From the NCBI GenBank assembly GCA_002424845.1, contig DILD01000011.1, positions 1 through 15,731 on the forward strand: DNA of 15,731 nucleotides, read 5' to 3'. A model generated the notes under the pieces. That model was given only the letters and a program-made list of their open reading frames with translations. It did not search any database and had not been told where the DNA came from. Both the position numbers and the translations under genes were made by a program. This document shows positions 1-6,324 of the stretch, in pieces (position 1 is the first letter of the stretch; the number at the start of each line of letters is the position of its first letter). Origin of the DNA: Thiobacillus denitrificans. GTDB taxonomy: Bacteria; Pseudomonadota; Gammaproteobacteria; Burkholderiales; Thiobacillaceae.

Positions 1-488
1 TCGGCTTCGTCCAGCACCAGGATTTCGACGCCGGACAAATCCACCGTCTTCTGTCCCATGTGGTCGAGCAGGCGTCCCGGCGTCGCCACCAGGATGTCGA
101 CGCGCGATTTCAGCGCCTTGAACTGCGGATTGATGTTGACGCCGCCGAACATCACCATCGAGGTGAGCGACAGGTATTTGCCGTAGGTCTTGACCGATTC
201 CTCGACCTGCGCGGCGAGCTCGCGCGTCGGCACCAGGATCAGGCAGCGCGGACGGCCCGGTTTCGAGGCCTGCGCGGCGCGCGTGGTCAGGTGATGCAGG
301 ATCGGCAGGGTAAAGCCGGCGGTCTTGCCGGTGCCGGTCTGCGCGGCGGCGAGCAGGTCGCCGCCTTGCAGCACCTGCGGGATGGCCTGCGCCTGGATCG
401 GGGTGGGCGTGGTGTAGCCGGCATCGGCAATCGCACGCATGATGGGTTCGGCCAGTCCAAGACTGGCAAAGGTTGTTTCAGTAGTCAT
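1..488 (-). CDS. rhlE: DEAD-box ATP-dependent RNA helicase RhlE, N-terminal part
   Basis: This is the first 162 codons of a DEAD-box RNA helicase, an enzyme that unwinds RNA using ATP in the cytoplasm, usually in ribosome assembly and RNA decay. Visible helicase motifs, in order, are: Q motif (TPTPIQAQAIP, about residues 27-37), Walker A (AQTGTGKT, about 49-56), PTRELA, GG (FGGVNINPQ), TPGRLLD, and the DEAD box exactly at the window edge. The stretch YGKYLSLTSMVMFGGVNINP is the RhlE subtype signature. The ATG at 488 is preceded by AGGA about 9 nt upstream. The C-terminal helicase lobe lies outside the window. Family is certain; the RhlE subtype is likely. Confidence 0.93.
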   Translation of the reverse strand, partial: MTTETTFASLGLAEPIMRAIADAGYTTPTPIQAQAIPQVLQGGDLLAAAQTGTGKTAGFTLPILHHLTTRAAQASKPGRPRCLILVPTRELAAQVEESVKTYGKYLSLTSMVMFGGVNINPQFKALKSRVDILVATPGRLLDHMGQKTVDLSGVEILVLDEA

Positions 489-602
489 GTAATTTTTTCC
501 TGCGACGGCCTGTTGCGCTGGTTTAATTAAAAACAGTGGCAACACCAATCGAGGCAGACGAATAGGGGATCGTGAGATCGGGGTAAAAGAGCCGCGCACC
601 GA

Positions 603-632
603 TTGGCTGGGTGCGGGAAGGCGCACTATACC
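603..632 (+). promoter_or_regulatory. Candidate sigma-70 promoter upstream of the first exported-protein gene
   Basis: TTGGCT (603-608), an 18-bp spacer and TATACC (627-632) match a sigma-70 promoter at 4/6 positions in each box. It points toward the gene at 799. It lies in the 310-bp stretch between rhlE and that gene, which otherwise shows only a hairpin at 656-682 and the repeat at 715-780. Pattern match only. Confidence 0.25.
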
Positions 633-655
633 GGCGATACCCCGGCGCAGCAATG

Positions 656-682
656 CATTTCTGCCGCCGGCAGGCGGAAATG
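656..682. other. Intergenic hairpin
   Basis: CATTT (656-660) pairs with AAATG (678-682), and CCGCC (664-668) pairs with GGCGG (673-677) around a GGCA loop. A 3-nt bulge lies on the left side. Neither strand carries a T-run after it, so it is not a typical terminator. It could be a REP-like element or an mRNA leader structure. Confidence 0.35.
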
Positions 683-714
683 AAAAAGGACCGGTCCCGT
701 TGTGATAGATGGCT

Positions 715-780
715 CGATTTTTGATTTTGAGCAGGAGATGAGAAATGCGAAAACTTAATGTGATGCTGAGCCCTTTGACC
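715..780 (+). repeat. 66-bp repeat, solo copy of the RAYT element right end
   Basis: This stretch matches 2294-2359 at 63 of 66 positions without gaps (offset 1579). In the second copy the same sequence forms the last codons and the 3' flank of the RAYT transposase gene. Here it stands alone in front of the first exported-protein gene, so it looks like the leftover right end of an element. Its end (ATGCTGAGCCCTTT) is an imperfect inverted copy of the element's left end (AAAGGGGTCAGCAT). Confidence 0.75.
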
Positions 781-798
781 CGCATGGAGGGCCGCAGC

Positions 799-1515
799 AT
801 GAGAACCCATCATGGAATGTTGCAGCGAATTACGAAACTTGGATTGCTGTTGATGATGGGGGTGAGCATGAATGCAGATGCGGGGTTGTTCGGATTGGGC
901 GGCACGAGTTGGAAGGAAGAGGTGCTGCTGCATGATGGCGGCAGGATCATTGTGGAGCGGTCGGTCGAACGTGGTGGGCGGCATGAAATCGGACAACAGC
1001 CGCCGATCAAAGAAGAAAGCCTAGCCTTTACGCTACCTGCAATAAATGAGCACATAACATGGAAGAACGAGTTCAGCAAAGACGTTGGCTTTGCAGATTT
1101 TATGCCGTTGCTACTCGATATATACCAAGGGGTATCTTATGTGGTTACTACTCCCGCAGGCTGTCTGTCCTACAACAAATGGGGGCGACCCAATCCGCCT
1201 TACGTCATCTTCAAATATCAAAGCAAGGCATGGCAACGCATCACGATACAAGAACTGCCTGCGGAAATTAAAACGCCGAATCTGATTGTCGGATCACCCG
1301 ACAACAATGTGGAGAAACTTGGCACGAGCTTTGTGAAGGCGGAAGCGATCCAGAAAATCAACAGCAGCCTGCGCCAACCCCAATACAAAACCATCCTGCG
1401 GGAGGCTGTGAGGGATGTTGAAAGCTCCTGCCCGGAAATGGTTTTTTACAAAGGCGCATGGGTTGGGCCAGGTGATTCTATTGGTAAGCGAATGATGGAT
1501 AGCGGGAAAAAATAA
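799..1515 (+). CDS. Exported protein of unknown function, paralog 1
   Basis: A 238-residue protein of a family I cannot name. From the ATG at 799 it has a basic start (RTHHGMLQR), a hydrophobic stretch (about 14-23) and a likely signal peptidase I site NADA|GLFG after residue 28, so it should be periplasmic or outside the cell. Two cysteines, C122 in GCLSYNKW and C211 in ESSCPEM, could form a disulfide. An in-frame ATG at 745 has AGGAG in front but lies within the RAYT-end repeat. The ATG at 799 has GGAGG 8 nt upstream and is preferred. The product is paralogous to that of 2649-3401, with identical ends and a diverged middle. The nearby lipase remnant makes an immunity-type role conceivable, but this is inference. 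Confidence 0.82.
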   Translation: MRTHHGMLQRITKLGLLLMMGVSMNADAGLFGLGGTSWKEEVLLHDGGRIIVERSVERGGRHEIGQQPPIKEESLAFTLPAINEHITWKNEFSKDVGFADFMPLLLDIYQGVSYVVTTPAGCLSYNKWGRPNPPYVIFKYQSKAWQRITIQELPAEIKTPNLIVGSPDNNVEKLGTSFVKAEAIQKINSSLRQPQYKTILREAVRDVESSCPEMVFYKGAWVGPGDSIGKRMMDSGKK

Positions 1516-1578
1516 TTTCTGCAACTTACTTTTCAGCAGAACTAAAGGGGTCAGCATCGCAATACTTTTGGAGCAACC

Positions 1579-2309
1579 ATGCCACGTCGCCCACGCATCA
1601 AGTTAGCTGATATACCGCAGCACATCGTGCAGCGCGGCATCAATCGCGAGCCTGTTTCTTTGCCGAGGAGGATTACCACTGCTACCTCCACTGGCTACAG
1701 AAATCGGCTGCCGATTGGCACTGTGCCATCCACGCCTATGTGCTGATGACCAACCATGTTCACTTGCTGGTGACTGCGGATCGACCGGACGGTATCGCCA
1801 GGATGATGCAATCAATCGGGCGGCGCTATGTGCAATACATCAACCGCAGCTATCACCGCACAGGAAGCCTGTGGGAAGGTCGATTCAAGTCCAGTTTGGT
1901 GCAGGTGGAAGAATATCTGCTGACCTGTATGCGTTACATCGAACTGAACCCGGTGCGGGCAAACATGGTGAATGATCCGGCACAGTATCGCTGGTCCAGC
2001 TACCGGCACAACGGATTGGGGCAAAGGGATGAGCGCATCACGCCGCACCCGTTGTATCAGTCACTGGACAAGGATGAAGCTATTCGACTGGCTGAATATC
2101 GTGGGCTGTTCCGTAGCGAATTGGATGAAGCCGCACTTGCCGACATTCGCCTTGCGCTAGCACAAGGGCAGCCGCTGGGCAGCGAACGTTTCAGCGAAAG
2201 CATGTGTGCGGCGGTCGGTGTGCGACGTGCGCAAAGAAGGCCGGGCAGGCCGATGGCAAAGCGCGAGCAGAGTTTGCGGGATGAGGATCAATCCGATTTT
2301 GGATTTTGA
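1579..2309 (+). pseudogene. REP-associated tyrosine transposase (Y1/HUH type), frameshifted
   Basis: RAYT transposases cut and join single-stranded DNA at REP hairpins using an HUH motif and one tyrosine. The ATG at 1579 follows GGAG by 6 nt and starts MPRRPRIKLADIPQHIVQRG. After residue 24 a G present in the second copy (GAGCCGTGTTTC) is missing here (GAGCCTGTTTC, after 1652). The reading frame is lost and stops near 1745. Restoring it gives a 243-residue protein with the HUH motif in TNHVHLLVT and the typical stretches GSLWEGRFKSS and YIELNPVRANMV. The downstream part can still be read from the in-frame ATG at 1740 (189 aa), but it lacks the N-terminal strand. A sequencing error at this base cannot be excluded. 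Confidence 0.82.
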
Positions 2310-2359
2310 ACAGGAGATGAGAAATGCGAAAACTTAATGTAATGCTGAGCCCTTTGACC
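2294..2359 (+). repeat. 66-bp repeat, second copy (RAYT 3' end and right terminus)
   Basis: This is the partner of 715-780 (three mismatches). It covers the last codons of the RAYT gene, its TGA at 2307-2309 and the terminal inverted repeat. Confidence 0.75.
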
Positions 2360-2360
2360 G

Positions 2361-2507
2361 TCGGACAAACTCCACGGGGAAGACGGCAACGACATCGTCA
2401 TGGGCGGTGCGGGAATTGCGAAGGCAACGAACGGCGCGATATGCGCCGTTTTGTTTGAGCGGATCAAACGCGAGGCGGCGGTCGATCCAATGCCGTTGGC
2501 GGCCTAG
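2361..2507 (+). pseudogene. RTX (hemolysin-type calcium-binding) repeat fragment
   Basis: Read from 2361, the sequence encodes SDKLHGEDGNDIVMGGAG, which fits the RTX nonapeptide pattern GGxGxDxLx that folds into a calcium-binding beta-roll in type I-secreted proteins. The frame then loses the pattern and stops at TAG 2505-2507, and there is no start codon or N-terminus. It begins one base after the RAYT right end, so it looks like the tail of a gene broken at the element. The lipase head at 3434 is an attractive missing half, because lipases are often fused to RTX repeats, but the connection is inferred. Only about 18 residues support the match. Confidence 0.5.
2430..2456 (+). terminator. Rho-independent terminator-like hairpin after the RTX fragment
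   Basis: AACGGCGC (2430-2437) and GCGCCGTT (2443-2450) form an 8-bp perfect stem with a GATAT loop, followed by TTGTTT. This is where one would expect the terminator of the former RTX gene. Confidence 0.6.
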
Positions 2508-2536
2508 TGCTAGGCCGAAATATATAGGCATTTCGG
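2501..2536 (+). promoter_or_regulatory. Two overlapping hairpins upstream of paralog 2
   Basis: GGCCTA (2501-2506) pairs with TAGGCC (2511-2516) around GTGC. CCGAAAT (2515-2521) pairs with ATTTCGG (2530-2536). They share two bases, so they compete. They sit in the roughly 140 bp without a convincing gene before the ATG at 2649. They could be operator sites or a folded mRNA leader; no known riboswitch class was recognised. A 31-codon ORF (ATG 2557 to TGA 2652) overlaps the next start as ATGA but has no good ribosome binding site. Confidence 0.35.
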
Positions 2537-2648
2537 TATACGGTCACTTACCTGGGATGCGAGTAGGGTTGCTCTCCGAATGTGTGATGCACATCCGCGA
2601 TAACGGGGACGAATTGAAGTGGGCGGTTTTTTCAAGAGAGGTGATGGG

Positions 2649-3401
2649 ATGAAAAATTTTCGGGAAAGTAATTTGGTGACCCCTTTAGCCCAGAATCAAT
2701 CATGGCTGAAGCGAATTATGAAACTTGGATTGATCTTGATGATGGGGGTAGGCATGAATGCAGATGCGGGGTTGTTCGGATTGGGCGGCACGAGTTGGAA
2801 GGAAGAGGTGCTGCTGCATGATGGCGGCAGGATCATTGTGGAGCGGTCGGTCGAACGTGGTGGGCGGCATGAAATCGGACAACAGCCGCCGATCAAAGAG
2901 CAAAGCCTGACCTTCATTTTGCCCAGCACAAACGAAGAAGTGACATGGGAAGACAAACTCACCGAAGACGTTGGCAGTGCCAACTTTTTGCCCAAGCTGC
3001 TGGACATACACAAAGGCACGGCTTATTTGGTAGCCCATCCAATGGGATGTTTGTCCTACAACAAGTGGGGGCGGCCCAATCCGCCTTACGTAATTTTCAA
3101 ATATGACGGCAAGGCATGGCAGCGTATCACGCTGCAAGAATTGCCTGCGGAAATTAAAACGCCTAATTTAATTCCCTCGTCACCCGACGACGAAGCAAAA
3201 AAAACAGGGCAACGCATCGTTTCAGCGGAGACGATTAAAAAGATGTATGAAGATTACAGGCAACCCGAATACAAAACCATCCTGCGGGTGGCGGTAAGGG
3301 GTGTTGAAAGTTCCTGCCCGGAAATGGTTTTTTACAAAGGCGCATGGGTTGGGCCAGGTGATTCTATTGGTAAGCGAATGATGGATAGCGGGAAAAAATA
3401 A
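2649..3401 (+). CDS. Exported protein of unknown function, paralog 2
   Basis: A 250-residue paralog of the product at 799, family not recognised. The ATG at 2649 follows AGAGAGGTG at suitable distance. The N-region is long, then a hydrophobic stretch (MKLGLILMMGVGM) leads to the same cleavage site NADA|GLFG (after residue 40). Two cysteines are conserved (C134 in GCLSYNKW, C223 in ESSCPEM). Bases 2752-2899 and 3312-3422 are identical to 866-1013 and 1426-1536, while the middle differs at many residues without any indel. It ends 32 nt before the lipase-like gene and probably shares its transcript. Codon use is AT-richer than in gltX or the ars genes, suggesting acquisition. The start is less certain because the N-region contains an element-end sequence (2677-2688). 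Confidence 0.85.
   Translation: MKNFRESNLVTPLAQNQSWLKRIMKLGLILMMGVGMNADAGLFGLGGTSWKEEVLLHDGGRIIVERSVERGGRHEIGQQPPIKEQSLTFILPSTNEEVTWEDKLTEDVGSANFLPKLLDIHKGTAYLVAHPMGCLSYNKWGRPNPPYVIFKYDGKAWQRITLQELPAEIKTPNLIPSSPDDEAKKTGQRIVSAETIKKMYEDYRQPEYKTILRVAVRGVESSCPEMVFYKGAWVGPGDSIGKRMMDSGKK
2677..2688 (-). repeat. Short inverted copy of the RAYT left-end core
   Basis: TGACCCCTTTAG is the exact reverse complement of CTAAAGGGGTCA at 1542-1553 (and 4254-4265). It lies inside the N-terminal coding part of paralog 2, in the same place relative to the gene as the element end (766-780) in front of paralog 1. It may be a decayed element end that was captured into the reading frame. Confidence 0.5.
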
Positions 3402-3433
3402 TTTCTGCAACTTACTTTTCAGGGAGAAATAAC

Positions 3434-4318
3434 ATGACAACTGCAATTGAATACGCATTGATGGCGGGAGCTTCCTATATTTCCAATCGCGATGAAGTGA
3501 ATAGATTCCCTATCCCTCAAGGATGGGAAAAAGTGATGAATCCTGATTCCTATTTCAGAGACCCCATTTCTGGCTTCGAGGCCATCTCCTTTACCCAGGG
3601 CACCGACATCGTCATCTCCTTTGCGGGCACAGAGATGAAATCCCTTGCTGATTGGGGAGCCAACATCGGGTTGGCAACGGGCTTTGGGTCGGGGCAAGTA
3701 TTGCTGGCAGCCGAATACTACTTGCAAGTCAAAGCCGCCAACCCGGACGCCAACATCACCTTTACAGGCCATTCGCTGGGGGGTGGTATCGCCGCATTGA
3801 TGGGGGTATTTTTCGGCAGGCAAGCGGTGACCTTCGATCAAGCCCCCTTTGCCAATACCGCAGAGCAGGGGTTGTTTGGCACGGCCAGCTATGCGCTGGA
3901 CCTGAAGAACTATCTGCTCGGCAAAGGCTATAGCGATGCCGCGCTGGCTGACCTGACCAGTTTTTTGCAAGTGCAGCAAAACATCGGTGGCATCCCCAAC
4001 TCGGATTTGGTGAGCACCTACCGCGTGGCGGGCGAATTCACCGCCAATCTGGGGCTTGATGCCATTGGTACAGAGAACCCGCCGATCGCACACGGCAACT
4101 ATTTTGGGCCATTTAACTTGCATTCCCAGTCCCTACTCACCGCTTTCCTGCAAAGTGGCGACACCCCAACGAGTACCGCATCCGACCACACCTTGGGACA
4201 AGTCACCTTCAAGCTCACCGATTTGTTGGGGATGATTTTTGACGAGAACCCAACTAAAGGGGTCAGCATCGCAATACTTTTGGAGCAACCATGCCACGTC
4301 GCCCACGCATCAAGTTAG
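3434..4318 (+). pseudogene. Lipase-like alpha/beta hydrolase, C-terminus cut off by RAYT insertion
   Basis: The ATG at 3434 follows GGGAGAAATAAC (GGAG, spacing 8). Residues 110-118 read FTGHSLGGG, the nucleophile elbow of lipases with S114 as catalytic serine. Upstream, TDIVISFAGTEMKSLADW resembles the oxyanion region of class 3 lipases, and SFAGT is typical. There is no signal peptide, as expected for type I or type VI export by C-terminal or partner signals. Native sequence stops at P273. The last 21 residues (TKGVSIAILLEQPCH onward) are encoded by the RAYT left end and 5' region, so this is a truncated product. From family memory, this kind of N-terminal lipase domain continues into a long region with RTX repeats. 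The fragment at 2361 may be such a tail. Whether the 294-residue chimera folds is unknown. Confidence 0.75.
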
Positions 4319-4461
4319 CTGATATACCGCAGCACATCGTGCAGCGCGGCATCAATCGCGAGCCGTGTTTCTTTGCCGAGGAGGATTACCACTGCTACCT
4401 CCACTGGCTACAGAAATCGGCTGCCGATTGGCACTGTGCCATCCACGCCTATGTGCTGATG
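4252..4461 (+). mobile_element. RAYT element remnant (left end and 5' third of the transposase)
   Basis: This stretch is identical to 1540-1748 except for one extra G that keeps the transposase frame open. Identity stops at 4461, just before the codons for the HUH motif, so the element is truncated on the right. The left end is embedded in the lipase reading frame. The near-perfect identity of about 210 bp implies recent duplication or gene conversion. Confidence 0.75.
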
Positions 4462-4473
4462 GTTTTTTGTTGA
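4291..4473 (+). pseudogene. RAYT transposase, N-terminal fragment
   Basis: This fragment starts MPRRPRIKLADIPQHIVQRGINREPCFFAEEDY-like and reads correctly through HAYVLM, then ends VFC-stop. The frame is intact where the other copy has lost a base, but the catalytic HUH and tyrosine regions are gone. It overlaps the chimeric lipase tail in another frame. Bases 4474-4535 beyond it show no gene, only a small palindrome (GGCCACATATTGGCC). Confidence 0.8.
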
Positions 4474-4535
4474 CATGCTGCGCCGGCCACATATTGGCCA
4501 CACGGCATAAACCAAGGTGGGAAGCAGGAAAGAAA

Positions 4536-4561
4536 AAGGGCCTGCGTTTCCGCAGGCCCTT
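4536..4561 (-). terminator. Rho-independent terminator of tRNA-Val
   Basis: An 11-bp perfect stem, AAGGGCCTGCG (4536-4546) with CGCAGGCCCTT (4551-4561), has a 4-nt loop. On the minus strand it runs into a T-rich tract (bases 4525-4537). It lies 18 nt past the tRNA 3' end. Confidence 0.85.
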
Positions 4562-4579
4562 GATTTTACTATGTTCGGG

Positions 4580-4654
4580 TGGTGGGCAGTACAGGGTTTG
4601 AACCTGTGACCCCCGCCGTGTGAAGGCGATGCTCTACCGCTGAGCTAACTGCCC
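4580..4654 (-). tRNA. tRNA-Val (anticodon CAC)
   Basis: A 75-nt cloverleaf. The acceptor stem is GGGCAGT/ACTGCCC, followed by discriminator A and an encoded CCA (4580-4582). The D arm is GCTCAGCGGTAGAGC. The anticodon stem TCGCC/GGCGG holds the loop TTCACAC (anticodon CAC, reading GUG). The T arm is CAGGTTCAAACCCTG. It is divergent from gltX. Confidence 0.96.
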
Positions 4655-4667
4655 CGAAGCGGCGCGA

Positions 4668-4697
4668 ATTAAACCACAACCCGGCAGGCGAGGTCAA
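4668..4697 (-). promoter_or_regulatory. Promoter of tRNA-Val
   Basis: On the minus strand TTGACC (4697-4692) and TTTAAT (4673-4668) are separated by 18 bp. The -10 box ends 13 nt before the mature tRNA 5' end, and the discriminator (TCGCGCC) is GC-rich, as in stable-RNA promoters. Confidence 0.65.
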
Positions 4698-4748
4698 TTT
4701 TGGCGCGTGCGATCCGGTAAAATAGCGCATTTGCCGCCCCGCCCCGCC

Positions 4749-6137
4749 ATGATCCGCACCCGCTTCGCCCCCTCTCCCACCGGTTTCCTGCATATCGGCG
4801 GCGCCCGCACCGCGCTGTTCTCGTGGGCGTTCGCGCGTCATCACGGCGGCCAGTTCATCCTGCGCATCGAGGACACCGACATCGCGCGCTCGACCCCCGA
4901 GGCGGTGCAGGCGATTCTCGACGGCATGGCCTGGCTGGAACTCACCCACGACGAAGGTCCGTTCTACCAGACCCAGCGCCTGTATCGCTACAAGGAAGTA
5001 ATCGAGCAGATGCTGGCCAGCGGCCAGGCCTACCACTGCTATTGCAGCTCCGAGGAGCTCGACGAAATGCGCGAGGCGCAGCGCGCGCGCGGCGAAAAAC
5101 CCCGCTACGACGGCCGCTGGCGCCCCGAACCCGGCAAGACGCTGCCGGTGGCGCCGTCCGGCGTGCAGCCGGTGGTGCGCTTTCGCAACCCCACCGAGGG
5201 CACCGTGGCATGGAAGGATCTGGTCAAGGGCACCATCGAATTCGCCAATGCCGAGCTGGACGACCTCATCATTGCGCGCGGCGACGGCACGCCCACCTAC
5301 AACTTCTGCGTGGTGGTGGATGACTGGGACATGCAGATCAGCCATGTCATCCGCGGCGACGACCATGTCAACAACACGCCGCGCCAGATCAACATCCTCA
5401 AGGCACTGGGCGCGACGGTGCCGCAATATGCCCACCTGTCGATGATCCTGGGCGACGACGGCACCAAACTGTCGAAGCGCCATGGCGCGGTATCGGTGAT
5501 GCAGTATTCCGATGAGGGCTACCTGCCGGAAGCCGTCATCAACTATCTGGCGCGACTCGGCTGGTCGCACGGCGATGCCGAACTGTTCAACCGCGAGCAG
5601 TTCGTGCAGTGGTTCGACCTCGACCACATCACGCCGTCTGCCGCGCAGTTCAACACCGAGAAACTGCGCTGGCTCAACCAGCAGTACATCAAGGCAGCCG
5701 ACGACGCACGCTTGGCCGACCTCACACGACCCTTCCTCATACGTAATGGCGGCAATCCGGATGACGGCCCCGACCTCGCAGCGGTCTGCGCCCTGGTGAA
5801 GGAACGCGCCGCGACCATTGTCGAACTGGCCGAAGCCGCCACGCTGTTCTACCGCACCCTGCACCCCACGGCAGAACTACTGGCGCAGCACGTCACCTCC
5901 GAAGTGCTGCCTGCGCTGGCCGATCTGGCGAATCGATTCGAAACCTTGACCTGGGAGCGTAGCGCCATCAGCGCGGCATTCAAGGAAACACTCGCCGCAC
6001 ATGGTCTCAAGATGCCCAGGCTGGCCATGCCGGTGCGCGTGCTGGTGACCGGTGAACCGCAAACACCGGCGATCGATGCCACGCTGGAGCTGATTGGAAA
6101 AGACAAGGTCATCAGCCGTCTGAAAACTGCGCTTTAG
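4749..6137 (+). CDS. gltX: Glutamyl-tRNA synthetase
   Basis: A class I aminoacyl-tRNA synthetase that joins glutamate to tRNA-Glu in the cytoplasm. The 462-residue length is normal. RFAPSPTGFLHIGGARTALF at the N-terminus carries the HIGH-type motif (HIGG, residues 15-18), and KLSKR at 240-244 is the KMSKS loop. RGDDHVNNTPRQ is typical of the family. Of the E. coli-type zinc ligands, the first CxC (CYC, about residue 98) is present, but the later C/H pair is replaced by YDGR. The ATG at 4749 begins the conserved MIRTRFAPSPTG. No clear Shine-Dalgarno is visible. A TAAAAT at 4718-4723 could be the -10 box, giving a short leader. tRNA-Val diverges upstream and tRNA-Thr follows. Confidence 0.97.
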   Translation: MIRTRFAPSPTGFLHIGGARTALFSWAFARHHGGQFILRIEDTDIARSTPEAVQAILDGMAWLELTHDEGPFYQTQRLYRYKEVIEQMLASGQAYHCYCSSEELDEMREAQRARGEKPRYDGRWRPEPGKTLPVAPSGVQPVVRFRNPTEGTVAWKDLVKGTIEFANAELDDLIIARGDGTPTYNFCVVVDDWDMQISHVIRGDDHVNNTPRQINILKALGATVPQYAHLSMILGDDGTKLSKRHGAVSVMQYSDEGYLPEAVINYLARLGWSHGDAELFNREQFVQWFDLDHITPSAAQFNTEKLRWLNQQYIKAADDARLADLTRPFLIRNGGNPDDGPDLAAVCALVKERAATIVELAEAATLFYRTLHPTAELLAQHVTSEVLPALADLANRFETLTWERSAISAAFKETLAAHGLKMPRLAMPVRVLVTGEPQTPAIDATLELIGKDKVISRLKTAL

Positions 6138-6140
6138 GCC

Positions 6141-6169
6141 GCCACACAGGCGGACGATTCCGCTATAAT
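6141..6169 (+). promoter_or_regulatory. Promoter of tRNA-Thr
   Basis: A perfect TATAAT (6164-6169) is preceded at 17 bp by GCCACA (weak -35). A GC-rich discriminator (GCGCGC) follows. It sits in the 46-bp gap between gltX and the tRNA. Confidence 0.65.
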
Positions 6170-6183
6170 GCGCGCTGTTTTTC

Positions 6184-6259
6184 GCCGCTGTAGCTCAGTT
6201 GGTAGAGCAGCGCATTCGTAATGCGAAGGTCGCCAGTTCGATTCCGGCCAGCGGCACCA
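6184..6259 (+). tRNA. tRNA-Thr (anticodon CGT)
   Basis: A 76-nt cloverleaf. The acceptor stem is GCCGCTG/CAGCGGC with A and an encoded CCA (6257-6259). The D arm is GCTCAGTTGGTAGAGC. The anticodon stem GCGCA/TGCGA (final pair imperfect) holds the loop TTCGTAA (anticodon CGT, reading ACG). The T arm contains GTTCGATTC. Confidence 0.96.
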
Positions 6260-6266
6260 GTTGTAA

Positions 6267-6298
6267 AAAAACGCCGCTCAATGAGCGGCGTTTTTGTT
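6267..6298. terminator. Bidirectional terminator between tRNA-Thr and the ars operon
   Basis: CGCCGCTC (6272-6279) and GAGCGGCG (6283-6290) form an 8-bp stem with an AAT loop. A-runs precede it and TTTTTGTTTT follows, so each strand ends in a U-tract. It can stop tRNA-Thr rightward and the arsenic operon leftward. Confidence 0.88.
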
Positions 6299-6324
6299 TT
6301 CCGGCCAGTCGTCCAAGCCCTGAT

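Larger units (their letters stand above)
1540..2359 (+). mobile_element. RAYT (REP-associated, IS200/IS605-like) element, nearly full length
   Basis: The element contains a transposase of the Y1/HUH RAYT type. The left end is AACTAAAGGGGTCAGCATC from 1540 and the right end is ATGCTGAGCCCTTTGACC ending at 2359. These ends form an imperfect inverted repeat (13 of 14 positions across AAAGGGGTCAGCAT). The left boundary is set by where identity to the second copy (4252) begins. The right boundary is set by where identity to 715-780 ends. It starts four bases after the sequence shared by the two exported-protein genes ends, and abuts an RTX-repeat fragment on the right. The transposase is frameshifted, so the element cannot move on its own as read here. 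Confidence 0.7.

Noticed and set aside
745..798. Upstream in-frame ATG (745) with AGGAG as the start of paralog 1
   Set aside because: These codons fall in the RAYT-end repeat (715-780), which also occurs after the RAYT gene, and paralog 2 does not share them. ATG 799 has a stronger ribosome site and gives a cleaner signal peptide.
2407..2652. 81-codon ORF between the RAYT element and paralog 2
   Set aside because: It crosses a terminator-like hairpin and has no ribosome site at its first start. Only its last 31 codons are mentioned as a possible leader.
4580..4610. Attachment-site direct repeat of the tRNA-Val 3' end
   Set aside because: I looked for the tRNA 3' sequence near the left border of the AT-rich block (about 490-800) and found no copy.
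4569..5864. Long open frame (431 codons) antisense to gltX
   Set aside because: It is a GC-rich shadow of a certain gene, runs through tRNA-Val, and its translation has no recognisable domain.
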